DNA from: Lasiosphaeria ovina
Lineage: Eukaryota > Ascomycota > Sordariomycetes > Sordariales > Lasiosphaeriaceae
Length of the DNA: 64,000 nt
Reading direction: 5' to 3'
Assembly: GCA_033439765.1 (NCBI GenBank)
Contig: JAULSN010000004.1
Span: 2,056,001-2,120,000 of the forward strand
How positions within the stretch are numbered: position 1 is the stretch's first letter; each line of letters begins with the position of its first letter. Both the position numbers and the translations under genes were made by a program. Under the pieces are notes generated by a model. The model was not told where the DNA came from, searched no databases, and worked only from the letters and a program-made list of their open reading frames with translations. Below are positions 1-10,300 of the stretch, piece by piece.

Positions 1-1876
1 TAGCACAATCGTGTGCTACTAGCACCAAGACTTGGAGGCTTGGGTCGCTAGAAAGACAGGGGTCTGAACAAAAAGTCCCGTTGAGGCCTCAGAATCCAGA
101 CGTCTGTTTCCATGTATTAGCATGAAGTAAGTCATGGAAGACATGACATGACCCAGACGGCTGTCGGGCCTCTTGCCGCCTGCTGCAGCCGAGCGGGTAG
201 GACTTCCTTTCCCCATGCGCCGTTCAGCACTGCATCGCGTCTTCCGAGGTTCACGCCTGTCCCGCCAAGGCGTGCCGCAGATTTCCAAGCACTGAGGACT
301 CTGGGTGTGCAGAGCAAAAGGTGAGATGGGCCTCACGCTTGCAACTCAATATCAACTAGTCACACAGAGCGCACCCTCCCGCAACCTAGGTAGTGTGTCG
401 TTGAGAAGGCGTGCACCGGCTCCGGTGAGTCACCCGGAGTCACTGAACCCCCCGTCTCATGATGTCAAAGAAGAGAGAAGTGAAGTGGGAAAAGAGGGTG
501 CCTGTCGCTTGCCAATCGACGCTGACATGGCTCGTGATACTCGGCCGAGGTACGCGGTATGGACAAATGGTGGAATGCCTAAGATTGACAACGACACGCT
601 TGCGTATTACGGCGTGGGCGCCTAGGGTAGGTCCTGTCCTGACTGTCCCGAGGCGACGAGGCCCTGGGTCTCGCCGTCAATGTTAGTTCTCGGGCTTGTC
701 AAGAGGCAAATTGCATTGTCGCTTTCATTCCATTGGTCGCTGTCGACGATGGCGACTGAGCAATGGAAGGGCGGCGTATGCAGATGGACATAGACAGGTG
801 TTCTTTTTTTTGTGACTTGACGGGCACTGCACCAGAATTCCGATTGTGCAAAAGAAGAAGAAAAAAACAACAGCCTCCCTCCCCCATTGAATCCAGGTTC
901 TAAATTGCTTAGAAGCCTTGGATGCCAGGAAGCCAACGAGGCAACAAGGCGTAAAGTGCTGACCACGAGACAACCCCTCCACCACCACCCCCACATAAAA
1001 CAAGCAAAAAGAAACGCCATGGTTCTCCGCAAAAACGGCAGCGGGGGGGGGGGGGAAACAAATTGTCGCCGCCTGACGCTACGTCTGCGGCAGCGCGGCC
1101 AGCACCCAATAAAACCGGGCTTTGTCAGACAAGTCAGAGAGATGGAAGAATGGGAGAAGTCTGAGAACAACGGGAGAATAGTTCCACGCCCGGGCCTCGC
1201 CCACGGCCCGAAGTTCGGACCTCCCCATCAAAAAAGACTCCATGCCATCAGGCCGCATCTGACTTCTCACCTCACACACATGTAGACCACAGACCACCAA
1301 GCATGGCAACCTGACATTCTGTCATGGACCTCAAGAATGAAACCCAACAAGGCCTTGTTCAACCAGAAATAGCAGCCTCTATTATGGCCTACCCAAGTTG
1401 TCAAAAATGGGATGGAGCACATGCAAGAAGGAAGTGCTTACCTTGCTGCGTACTTACCCCCCATGCTACGTAAAGGGCGTAAACAGCCATGCCAATGCCT
1501 TAGTTCTTACGGCAGCTCTCGCGGGCCCGTGATTGGTAAGATGATGATGAAGCAGGGCTTGAGTCTGCTTCAGGAAAGGAGCGCTCCGGGGCAGCTCCCA
1601 AGCTGGTAAGACGCAGCATGATAAGAGGGTCGAGATGACAAAAAAACAAGAGGAGAAAGACTTATTACACGCAACCCAAGGTGACCCCGCAGCCGGAGGG
1701 TAAGGTAGGTTTTGGGGGATGAGGTGAGGAGAGACATAGCCCAGGGCAGGACCATAAGAAGGCGGCGATGGTGCTGCTGCTGCTGCGAGCTGTGCCAGAG
1801 TTACCATTCACGGCCCTGGCCCCCCCCTCTTGGAACCTGTTTCACTCGACGAAAGAGGAAACAATTTTTAGCGACC
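1..1876. other. gene-free stretch upstream of the ACC deaminase gene
   Basis: No open frame here has a recognisable domain, codon bias or splice-linked continuation. A run of 13 G lies at 1043-1055. The last 100 bases hold the likely 5' leader of the ACC deaminase gene, with a purine/A-rich stretch just before the start codon. A remote exon of a gene lying off the left edge cannot be excluded. Confidence 0.5.
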
Positions 1877-3067
1877 ATGGCGACGACTCTCGAGCTTCCC
1901 GAGCCGTTTGCGAGCATCCCACGCGAGGTGCTGACCTTTGGGCCGTCGCCGATCCAGCACCTGCCCCGCATCTCGCAGGCTCTCGGGGGCAAGGTCAACG
2001 TCTACGCCAAGCGCGAGGACTGCAACTCGGGCCTGGCCTATGGAGGCAACAAGACACGGAAGCTTGAGTGAGTCTCTCCTGTTCGTTCTCGTTCTCGTCA
2101 CCCACTCCCGCCTTCCTCTCCCCCACCCCCACCCCTTTATGAACCTACCCTTCCAGTGAGTCGGCACAGGCAATGTAACACGGCATGCTTCCCCCACCCT
2201 TCTAGATATCTCGTGGCCGAGGCGCTCGCTCAGGGATGCGATACGTTGGTCAGTATCGGCGGCGTCCAGTCAAACCACACGCGCCAGGTGGCAGCGGCGG
2301 CGGCCAAGCTGGGACTCAAGGTTGCGCTGGTTCAGGAGCACTGGGTCGACTGGAGCGATGCGGGCTACGAGAAGGTCGGCAACATCCAGCTGTCGCGGCT
2401 GATGGGCGCCGACGTGCGGCTCGACCCGTCGACCTTCGGCATCGAGCACAAGCCGACGCTGGCGGAGCTCAAGCAGGAGCTGGCGGCGGCCGGGGCCAAG
2501 CCGTACTACATCCCCGCCGGGGCCTCGGACCACCCGCTTGGCGGGCTGGGGTTCGCGCGGTGGGCGTTCGAGGTGGCGGCGCAGGAGAAGGAGCTGGGCG
2601 TCTTCTTCGACACGGTCGTCGTGTGCGCCGTCACCGGGTCGACCATGGCGGGCATGGTGGCGGGCTTCAAGCTGGCCGAGAAGACGCTCGGGGCGCGGCG
2701 GCGGCGCGTCGTGGGCATCGACGCGTCGGCCAAGGTGCAGCAGACGTTTGACCAGGTGCTGCGCATCGCAAAGTTCACGGGCGCCCGCATCGGGCTCGCC
2801 GGCGACGACGACATCACCGCGGCCGACATCATCCTCGACGACCGCTACCACGGCGGCACCTACGGCATCCCCGACGCGCGCACCATCGAGGCCATCAGGT
2901 TCGGCGCCCGCACCGAGGCCTTCATTACCGACCCCGTCTACGAGGGCAAGAGCCTAGCCGGCATGATGGACATGATCCGCAATGGCGAGATTGCCGACGG
3001 CAGCAACGTGCTGTACGCGCACCTCGGCGGCCAGCTGGCCCTCAACGCCTACTCGACTCTTGCATGA
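1877..3067 (+). CDS. acdS: 1-aminocyclopropane-1-carboxylate (ACC) deaminase
   Basis: PLP enzyme of the tryptophan-synthase-beta fold that splits ACC, the ethylene precursor, into 2-oxobutyrate and ammonia; probably cytosolic. Two exons (1877-2067, 2206-3067) and a 138-bp GTGAGT...TAG intron give 350 residues, usual for the family. The join restores the motif [11 protein letters not shown], with the PLP lysine at K59, followed by QSNHTRQ (85-91) with substrate-binding S86. Late in the protein DPVYEGKS carries Y309 and E310, and HLGG carries L337. The Glu/Leu pair 27 residues apart is the known signature that separates true ACC deaminases from D-cysteine desulfhydrases, so I favour ACC deaminase. 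The start is the first ATG in frame (gcgaccATGG). An AATAAATAAA-like poly(A) signal lies about 50 bp after the stop. The next gene, a transporter, lies 0.86 kb downstream on the same strand; a functional link is only possible. Confidence 0.93.
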
Positions 3068-3931
3068 GACTGGAAGCTACCTACTCCTTGGGTAGCTGGA
3101 CAGGTGGGAGAAGACTGGTCAATAAATAAATGGATGGGTAGGTTGCTAGAACCTGCGAGATTTGCCCAGCAAGAAAGGGTCCGTTTTCTCTCTTGCTGCA
3201 TCTCTTCGGCCATGTCGTGTTCCATGTGCACGTGGGTTGGGACGGGGTGCAAATCACCGGCATCGAGTTAGTAATAGGTGCATGTCCTGTCCAAAAAGGC
3301 TCGAGTTGGGTGGTGGCACAACCTCTACCTAAAAGCCTAGAAGCTTTCCATCCCGGATGGAGGGGTTGTGATGAGGCAATTTTTCGGTTGACTGAGCTAA
3401 GGACTGGTAGCTCTTTCCTCCTTGGGTTGCATCGCCTTCATGCAGTCAGTCCCATGGTTCTGGAGAAAGGACGACTCCGCAGTCGATAGCGGCGGGCGGT
3501 TGCTCTTGCTGCTCCGGGCTGCAGACTGAATGATCCGACGGTGTGAGCTATTCCGGAGGTTAATTGAAATCCAAAACTCAATTCGATTCCACTCTCGGGT
3601 GCCCCAGTAACCCTTTTCACATTCGGCCTGCGAAATCTTTTTTTGCTTGCCTTGCTCGCATATATCCTCTTCCCCGTGCCCCCCCTCCCCCTCCCTCCCC
3701 CTTCCCTCTTTCCCCCCTTGGCTACTCCTTCCTAACTACCCGATCTTCACTTTTCCTTGGTACTGGGTCCAGAATTTTGGACCCTCCGATCTCGGCCCAC
3801 ATTTTCCCACAACCCTATCCCGCTTGCTGAGAGTGAAATTGTCTTCTTGGAGGCCATCTCGCCGGTGCTGGACCAGACCTGAGCCCAGAAAAGACGGCTA
3901 GCACGCGCTTCCATTGCTTGTCAGTCCCAGT
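3068..3931. promoter_or_regulatory. intergenic spacer and probable promoter of the MFS transporter
   Basis: No gene is seen. Positions 3661-3718 are almost pure pyrimidine on the + strand, followed by a short mixed leader up to the transporter ATG at 3932. CT-rich tracts of this kind commonly lie just upstream of transcription starts in filamentous fungi, so this is the likely core promoter. No specific operator could be assigned. Confidence 0.4.
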
Positions 3932-5687
3932 ATGGCTCAGGATGCGTCTGCCGACGGCCTTAAGGCGGCCTCGGACGAGGTGGCTCGGCTGGAGGATGGC
4001 AACGGACGCGGCGATAACCCCGAATATGAGGTTGAGAGAGTCGAAAAGGTCTACAGGTGTGTCTGGTCCCGTCTTATATAATGAGAAGGAGAAGGAGAGA
4101 GCAAAACTCACACAGCCGTGGTGCCCCTGACGACCAGGAAGCTCGATCTCCGGATCATTCCGGCCTTTTGGGTGCTCTACTTCCTCTGCTCGGCCATCCG
4201 GTCCAACATTGGCATCGCCCAGACCATGAACCAGAGCGCCGGACACGACCTGATGTCGGTGCTTGGCATGAACGCCCGAGACACGTCGACCGCCCTGGCC
4301 CTCTTCTACGTGTCGTATGTCATCTTCGATCTCCCCTCCAACCTCATCATGAGCCGGCTCAGCCCGCGCGTCTGGATGGCCCGCATCGTCTTCGCCGTCG
4401 GCGTCATCGGCACCTGCTTCACTGCTGTCCAGGCCGCCTGGAGTGTCAAGCTGCTGCGCTTCCTGCTGGGCGTCGTCATTGCCGGCATGTGGCCCGGCAT
4501 GGCCTACTATCTGACCCTGTTCTACCCGCCCTCGCGCACCGGCAAGCGTATCGGCATGTACTTCACCGCTTCCCAGGTCTCGGCTGCCGTCGTCGGCCTC
4601 GTGTCTGCCGGCTTCCAGCAGATGGACGGCCTCGGCGGCCTGGTCGGCTTCCGGTGGATGTTCCTCGTCTACGGCCTTTTGGGCGTCATCCTCGGCGTAA
4701 TCCTTCTCTGGTGGCTGCCCGACCGACCTCTGGCGCCCGGAGAGACGCGCATGAGGAGCTCCTGGATGAAGTGGTTTCCCGCAAGCCCCGAAGCTCTCAA
4801 GGGCGAGGACGCCTTGGTGCACTATCACGACCTCCGGAGAGTCTACCACTCGCGCCCCTGGAATCTCAAGGACCTGTGGCACGTGCTGATCGACTGGCGT
4901 CTGTGGCCCTTGGTGCTCATGTATTTTGGAGTTGTTGGCGTCGGAATCGGCACTCAGCTGTACGGGAACGTCATCATCGCCTCCATCGATCCCACATTTA
5001 CTGGTGTGCAGATCAGCCTGCTGTTCGCGCCGATCTGGATGGTGAGAAATTTTGGTTCATGTGTATTGATTTGACTTAACAGGCAAGCTTACCGGTAGTT
5101 AGATGGACTTCTGTGCAATCCTCCTGGTTACCCCTATTTCGGACAGGTTCCACCGGCACCGTGCCGTCTTCTTTTCCGCCGCTGTGTGCATCCAGATCGC
5201 CGGCCTCCTCACGGTCACCTTTGCCTTGTCAAACCGGTGGGCCAGATACGGTGGACTACTGCTGATTGGATTCGGACTGGGACCCACGGTCCCGATATGC
5301 ATGACGTGGACAAACGAGATCTTCCAGAGACGCCACGGCGAGGTCGGCGTCGCAGCCGCATCTGCCTTGGTTTCGGGCCTCGGGAATTTGGGGAGCATCA
5401 CCACTACCTACGCGCTGTACACAGGATGGCCAGAGGACGCCGTCAAAGGGCCGCACCAGTACAGACGAAGCAACTTTACCATGATTGGGATCCTCTGCCT
5501 CAGCATTGCTAGCAGCATTGCGATGACCATTCTCCTGCGGATCTTTGGGAACAAGCCCAAGCATCACAAGGTCTCGAGCAGCAACAGCTCGGCGGTTGAT
5601 TCTGCAGGCGAGTTTCAGGACGGAGCCGCTCGCCGCGAAGCCCAGCAACGGGGCTTCAAGCGCATGTGGTGGAATGGCCGGTCTTAG
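3932..5687 (+). CDS. MFS transporter, anion:cation symporter (allantoate permease-like) family
   Basis: Plasma-membrane proton symporter for a small organic anion or vitamin; the substrate cannot be read from sequence. Three exons (3932-4056, 4138-5041, 5103-5687) give 537 residues. The first join was chosen because it produces the family-typical VYRKLDLRIIPAFWVLYFLC; a closer acceptor at 4115 would shift the frame. The protein has a 40-residue acidic cytosolic N-terminus and then about twelve hydrophobic helices in two halves. The SNIGIAQTMN segment follows helix 1, and DLPSNLIMSR and TPISDRFHRHR lie in cytosolic loops. The family (TC 2.A.1.14) includes Dal5, Tna1 and Seo1 relatives. It lies downstream of the ACC deaminase on the same strand, so uptake of a related nitrogen source is conceivable but unproven. 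Confidence 0.9.
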
Positions 5688-6055
5688 TGGTGCAGATTGG
5701 GGGGCTAGGCGGGTGACAGGTGTGGTGTCACCATGGGAGGTAGAGGGGGGCCTTTGGTCGATTCGGCGGTAATCGTCCCGACCCCTGAAAAGTTCGTTTC
5801 TCGACTCTCGTTCAGCAACTATATTCGGACCACTTCCGACATGTCGGATACACACGTCTTCGATTGATATCCCAGTCTGGGGGTTTACATGCGTCTTTTC
5901 AGACGAGGAAGGGCACGCACATTTCCGCCCCGTCTCCATGGCGATGGGCTGGCTGGGGAACTGCCAAGGAAGCTGGTAAGGAAAAGGAGAATGCATGAAG
6001 GCATCGTCCAAACTGGGAACCCCTCGGAAAACAACAACGAGCTGGACTCCTCGAC

Positions 6056-6371
6056 GGCGACAGTGCCGCTGCGCCATCGCTGGGAAACGGCGCAATGCGA
6101 GACTCCGGGTGCGGACCGGGGCGACAATGCTTCTGCGCTATCGCCTCTTGGTCTGATTTACTGGGAGTCGGGGAGTGGTAAATGTCTGGACTTTTTATTG
6201 CGATTTCTTTGTGGTTGTTTGCTTTCTATGATACCCCATCCGTGTTTAGATACGCTGTCGTAACCGAGGTTCGTCGCCACTCGACAGCGAAAGTGCTTCT
6301 ACGCCATCGCTGGGACGGTGTGTTGGGCCGAGACGTGGCTGGGCGAAAATGCTGTCGCGCTATCGCCAGGG
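6056..6371. repeat. four copies of a 24-nt interrupted palindrome in a diverged tandem duplication
   Basis: Copies lie at about 6058-6081, 6121-6144, 6287-6310 and 6343-6366. All begin GCGA and end TCGC, with TGC near the centre-left and CGC near the centre-right. Copies 1 and 3 end CATCGCTGGGA; copies 2 and 4 end TATCGCC. Copy spacing is roughly 60, 165 and 56 bp, so the pair (1,2) looks duplicated as (3,4) at an offset of about 229 bp. Each unit can fold into a hairpin with a 4-bp outer stem and a 3-4 bp inner stem. Confidence 0.7.
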
Positions 6372-6984
6372 CCGGTCTCGTGGGCGTTGGTTTTTTGTTT
6401 TTGTAAGAATCTGCGTTTCTGTCTCTGGGTGATATCCCCATTTCAGGATGAGAGATTTTTCGAGAGAAAGGGGGGGAGTTTGGCTGTGTCGCTCGTTTTA
6501 TAACTATATACAGCCGTCTTCTGTTCTTCTGTTGCCTGGCTAGGTGAAGTAGACAGGCAAACAGACAGACAGACAGAAAATCGAGTCTCTTCCCCCAAAC
6601 TCACGTTACTTGTGTTGTCGTGCCTGTTTCAGAATGAGTGCCTTGATACAAGTTGAGAGAGGGGATATACGTAGGCCTCGAGTGAGCGGTATTAATGAAG
6701 TAAGTGGCATAGGTAAGTCCCTTTTGCATCCACATTCTCTATCGTATTCTCAGCTGCCTTAAGCAAGAAGGAGTGGGTCATGGACTGCGTTGTGTATGGT
6801 GCGGCACGGTGTCGAAACTGAGAGTGACACTTAGTACTGGGTACTGCACTTTGGTGCCCTACGGACCCCTCCCCGAGACACGATGAGATCGGCAGGAATA
6901 CTGTTGTTTGTCAGGGAGGAATGGATGGTAGAGGAAGAGAAGGGCAGCCAGCCGGACGTGGGTATATGGCACGACTCAGGGGAT

Positions 6985-7021
6985 TGAGAGTCAGAGTAAG
7001 AGTAAGAGTAGGAGTAGGAGT
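6985..7021. repeat. AGAGTA/GGAGTA tandem repeat
   Basis: Degenerate hexanucleotide repeat of about six units in the convergent spacer, read directly from the sequence. Confidence 0.8.
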
Positions 7022-7179
7022 GATAGTGGCTCAAGTGTTAAAGTTTCTAGTCAACTCATCTCTGCCACTCTACAAAGTCGCACACATCATCTCAGCGTGT
7101 CGGGTTTGGTTGATCGTGATTACAGGTAATACATATGATCAATTTATAGTATCATTTTACTATATCATGGCAAGATCTG

Positions 7180-7198
7180 CTCTCTCTCTCTCTCTCTC
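7180..7198. repeat. CT dinucleotide run
   Basis: About nine CT units, close to the 3' end of the minus-strand gene at 7346. Confidence 0.85.
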
Positions 7199-7345
7199 CG
7201 ACAACCAAATGATTTGTACAATACAATTTATTAAGATGGACAAAAAAAAGATGAAAAGAAACAACAAAAAAAGGTCCCCACCCCTTAGAATTACACTTAG
7301 TATAAATACCAAAAAGAAAGAAAAAAAGATTATAGCCACAATCAA

Positions 7346-10300
7346 TCAGACTACGCTCCCGGGAGCCAGCGACGGCGCCTTGCGGACGCTGTAGACTCTG
7401 TGAGCGAGCGATTTGCGAGAGAGACTGCCGCCGCCGCCGCCGACGCCGTCGCCGGTGGAAAAGTAGCTGGTGTCCTGATACCTCGCGCTGCTGCTGCTGC
7501 TGCTGCTCTTGGCGCCGACGCGGACGGAGAACCAGAAATTATAGACACAGAATAGGACGCTCGACGTGACGAGCACGAAGGCCTCGACGGAGATGGTGAT
7601 GATGGCCTGCATGTGCCACTCGCCGCCCTGCTGGGCGTAGATGCTGACAAACGTGGCAATGAAGCCGGCCAGCGAGTTGAGTACGAGCGGCAGGTACAGT
7701 TTGTTCAGCAGCCACACGTAGTTCTTGCGCCAGCGGAAGGCCAGCCAGCCCACGCCCAGCAGGCCCATGCCCATGCTCACGGTGCCGACCACCAGCGTCG
7801 ACGCGTTGGCCGCCGACCCCAGCGTGCTGTCCTCGCTGGGGTCCAGCGGCCCGCTCATGAACGAGCCCGTCATGACGATGAAGCCTATCAGCAGGATCCA
7901 CGTGAAGAACGACACCAGGATGTTGTGCAGCCGCGGGATCTTCTCCAGCGCCAGCAGCATGTTCATGTACAGCGTCCGCGAGTCGAGCCTGCTGCGCCGC
8001 TGCCTCTTCTCGCTGAAGTAGTCCGAGTTGGGCCGCGAGACGCTCCCCAGGTTGGTGGTCTGCCGCGACGGGTTGGAGAATCCCCCAGTGGTTTGCCGTG
8101 ACGGGTTAGAGAAACCCCCGGTGGTCTGCCGCGACGGGTTGGAGAAGCCATTGTCTTGTCGTGATTGTGCAAGAAGGGGCTGCGTGCTGACGGCCGTGGC
8201 AGACGAGTCGGCCGAGTTTGAAGGCGAGTGCTTGACCTCTGGAACCGGCGGTGATGACCGAGGAGGTGACGACCGAAGGGCTGACTTAAGAGGCAACGAC
8301 TGGAGAGGTGACCCTTGAGGGGGCGCCGGCCTTGGGGGCGATCCTCTTGGCGGGGGTGGTTTGGGAGGTGATTTCCTGGGAGGTGATCCTCTAGTAGCAG
8401 GTTCTTGGGGGGCTGAAGGGGCTGAACTATCAGGCACCGGTTCCTTGGCGAGTGATTCATCGGGAGGCGATCCTTTAGGAGCCTGCACCTTGGGCGGACT
8501 GGTGCTCTGACGGTATACACTCTGGCGGTATACACTACTTGACCGGTCTACTGTGTCGGGGATAATCGTATCTGCACTGGGGAAACTCGAAGGTGCCTGA
8601 TTTTGAGACAGAGCCGCATCCCTAGCCGACACAGGGTTGGAAGAGACCGGCCCTTGAAACGAAGGGATAGGCGGTTGCGGATACGACTGTTGCGGATACG
8701 GCTGTGATTGCGGATACGGCTGTAGTTGAGGATACTGCTGCGGTTGACGATACGGCTGCTGTTGAGAATAGAGCTGCGGTGGGTGATACGGCTGCTGTTG
8801 AGGGTACTGCTGCTGTTGCGGGTACGGCTGTGGTTGGGAATACTGCTGCGATTGCGGCGGTGCCTGCGGCTGCGGATACGTTCGATTCCGGTCCCATGTC
8901 GGTATCGCCGTACCTCTTCCAGGCACAAGATCTGAAAAGGGGAACGTCGTGTTTTGCGTGTTTGGAGGCATTTTGCGCCGCGGGGGGCTCTGGGGATTTC
9001 TATTCCCGCCCTGGCTTTCTTGGCTTGCTGTCGTATTCGCCCTGGCAACATCTTTACGCCGCGGACGCCTCGGAGGCGACCTGGAATACGCTTGCTGTAC
9101 CATATAGTTTGGGTCCTGGACACCCTCCGACGAGTATTGCTGAAACGGGTTCTGGTTAGGCGGGACCATGAAGGCCGCCGGCGGTGGAAGTTTGGGGACA
9201 TCGGGCACTTCAGAATACTGCCCAGGAGGAACAGGCCTTGAATAGGATCTGGCAGAAACACGATGCTGAACGACATCCGTCCTCTGTGGCTGGTTCGCAA
9301 AAGGAAAAGCAATTGTCGGATCGACAGGATTTTGCTGTGGCATATACCGTGCATGGGGTGCGCCAACAGGCTTGCGTTGTGGAGGGACTGGGCGAAAAGG
9401 GTCCTCTACGGGCTGCGCTGGAATGGCTGGAGGTGGCGGAGGGCGAGTTGGAGCGACTGGCTTGCGCGGCGGCGTTGCTGAGCGGGCCAAGCCTGGGACT
9501 GGTGGCGGCGGGAGCGCAGTCGTTGGTGGGGGGGTGGGAGGAGTAGGAGTTATCGGTCTGGAATGCGGCGCACGGGACGGATCACGGAACGGATCCGGGG
9601 TAGGCGGTACCGGAAGGGGTGTGGTTGGCGGAGGAACTGGGGTGGCCGCTCTCCGGTACGGGGTGGCAGGGCGTATGGGCGTTGGGATTCGAGATTTGAC
9701 TCGCGACGGGCCATCTTTAGCTAGCGGAGGGGAATTTTCAACCAATATGGGGACATCTTCGGCTGGAGGAGGAACATCTTCAGTTGGAGAAGGGACATCT
9801 TCAGCCGGCGGAGAGTCATCGTCGGCCGGCGGGGGAACATCATTGTCTGCTGGGGAAACATCCTCAGCCGGCGAAGAGATGTCTTCAGCTGGCGGGGGAA
9901 TACTAATAGTCGGTGGAGGGGGAGCCGGCGCAGGTTTACGGCGAGATTTTTCAGGCGGGGGGAGAGCTTTATTAGATGCAGGGGCATCTGGATTCGGCAG
10001 AGGGGGAGCTGGAGCCGGAGCCGGAGCTAGAACCGGAGCTGGAGCTGGAGCTGGAGCTGAAGCTGGAGCTGGAGCTGGAGCTGGAGCTGGAGCTGGAGCT
10101 GGAGCTGGAGCTGGAGACGGCTCCGGATCCGGAGATGCAACCCGTTGAGGGCGATAGGTGACCGGCGGATGGAGATTCTCGGGTGGCTGATAGCGAGATG
10201 CAGACAACAGAGGGAGATCTTCAACCGGCGAAGGGGGTTCCGCAGTCGGCGGAGGGCGAGCTGCTAATGGCCGAGGAAGATCTCCAACCGGTTGAGGGCG

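Larger units (their letters stand above)
5688..7345. other. convergent intergenic region with repeats
   Basis: This lies between the 3' ends of the MFS gene (+) and a large minus-strand gene. It holds four copies of a 24-nt imperfect palindrome (6058-6368, listed separately), an AGAGTA-type tandem repeat (6985-7021) and a CT run (7180-7198). The last 250 bases are A/T-rich, as expected for the 3' UTR of the minus-strand gene. No protein-coding gene was recognised. Confidence 0.5.

Noticed and set aside
622..1170. 182-codon minus-strand frame near the left edge
   Set aside because: No domain, Ser/Cys/Trp composition of chance frames, overlapped by equally long frames in other phases.
4057..5079. 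340-codon frame across the MFS gene
   Set aside because: Arg/Pro-rich shadow of the transporter in another phase; the transporter frame gives the family motifs.
9372..10161. Plus-strand frames rich in Gly or Glu opposite the large membrane gene
   Set aside because: They are antisense shadows created by the Pro/Ala and GGAGCT repeats of the minus-strand gene.
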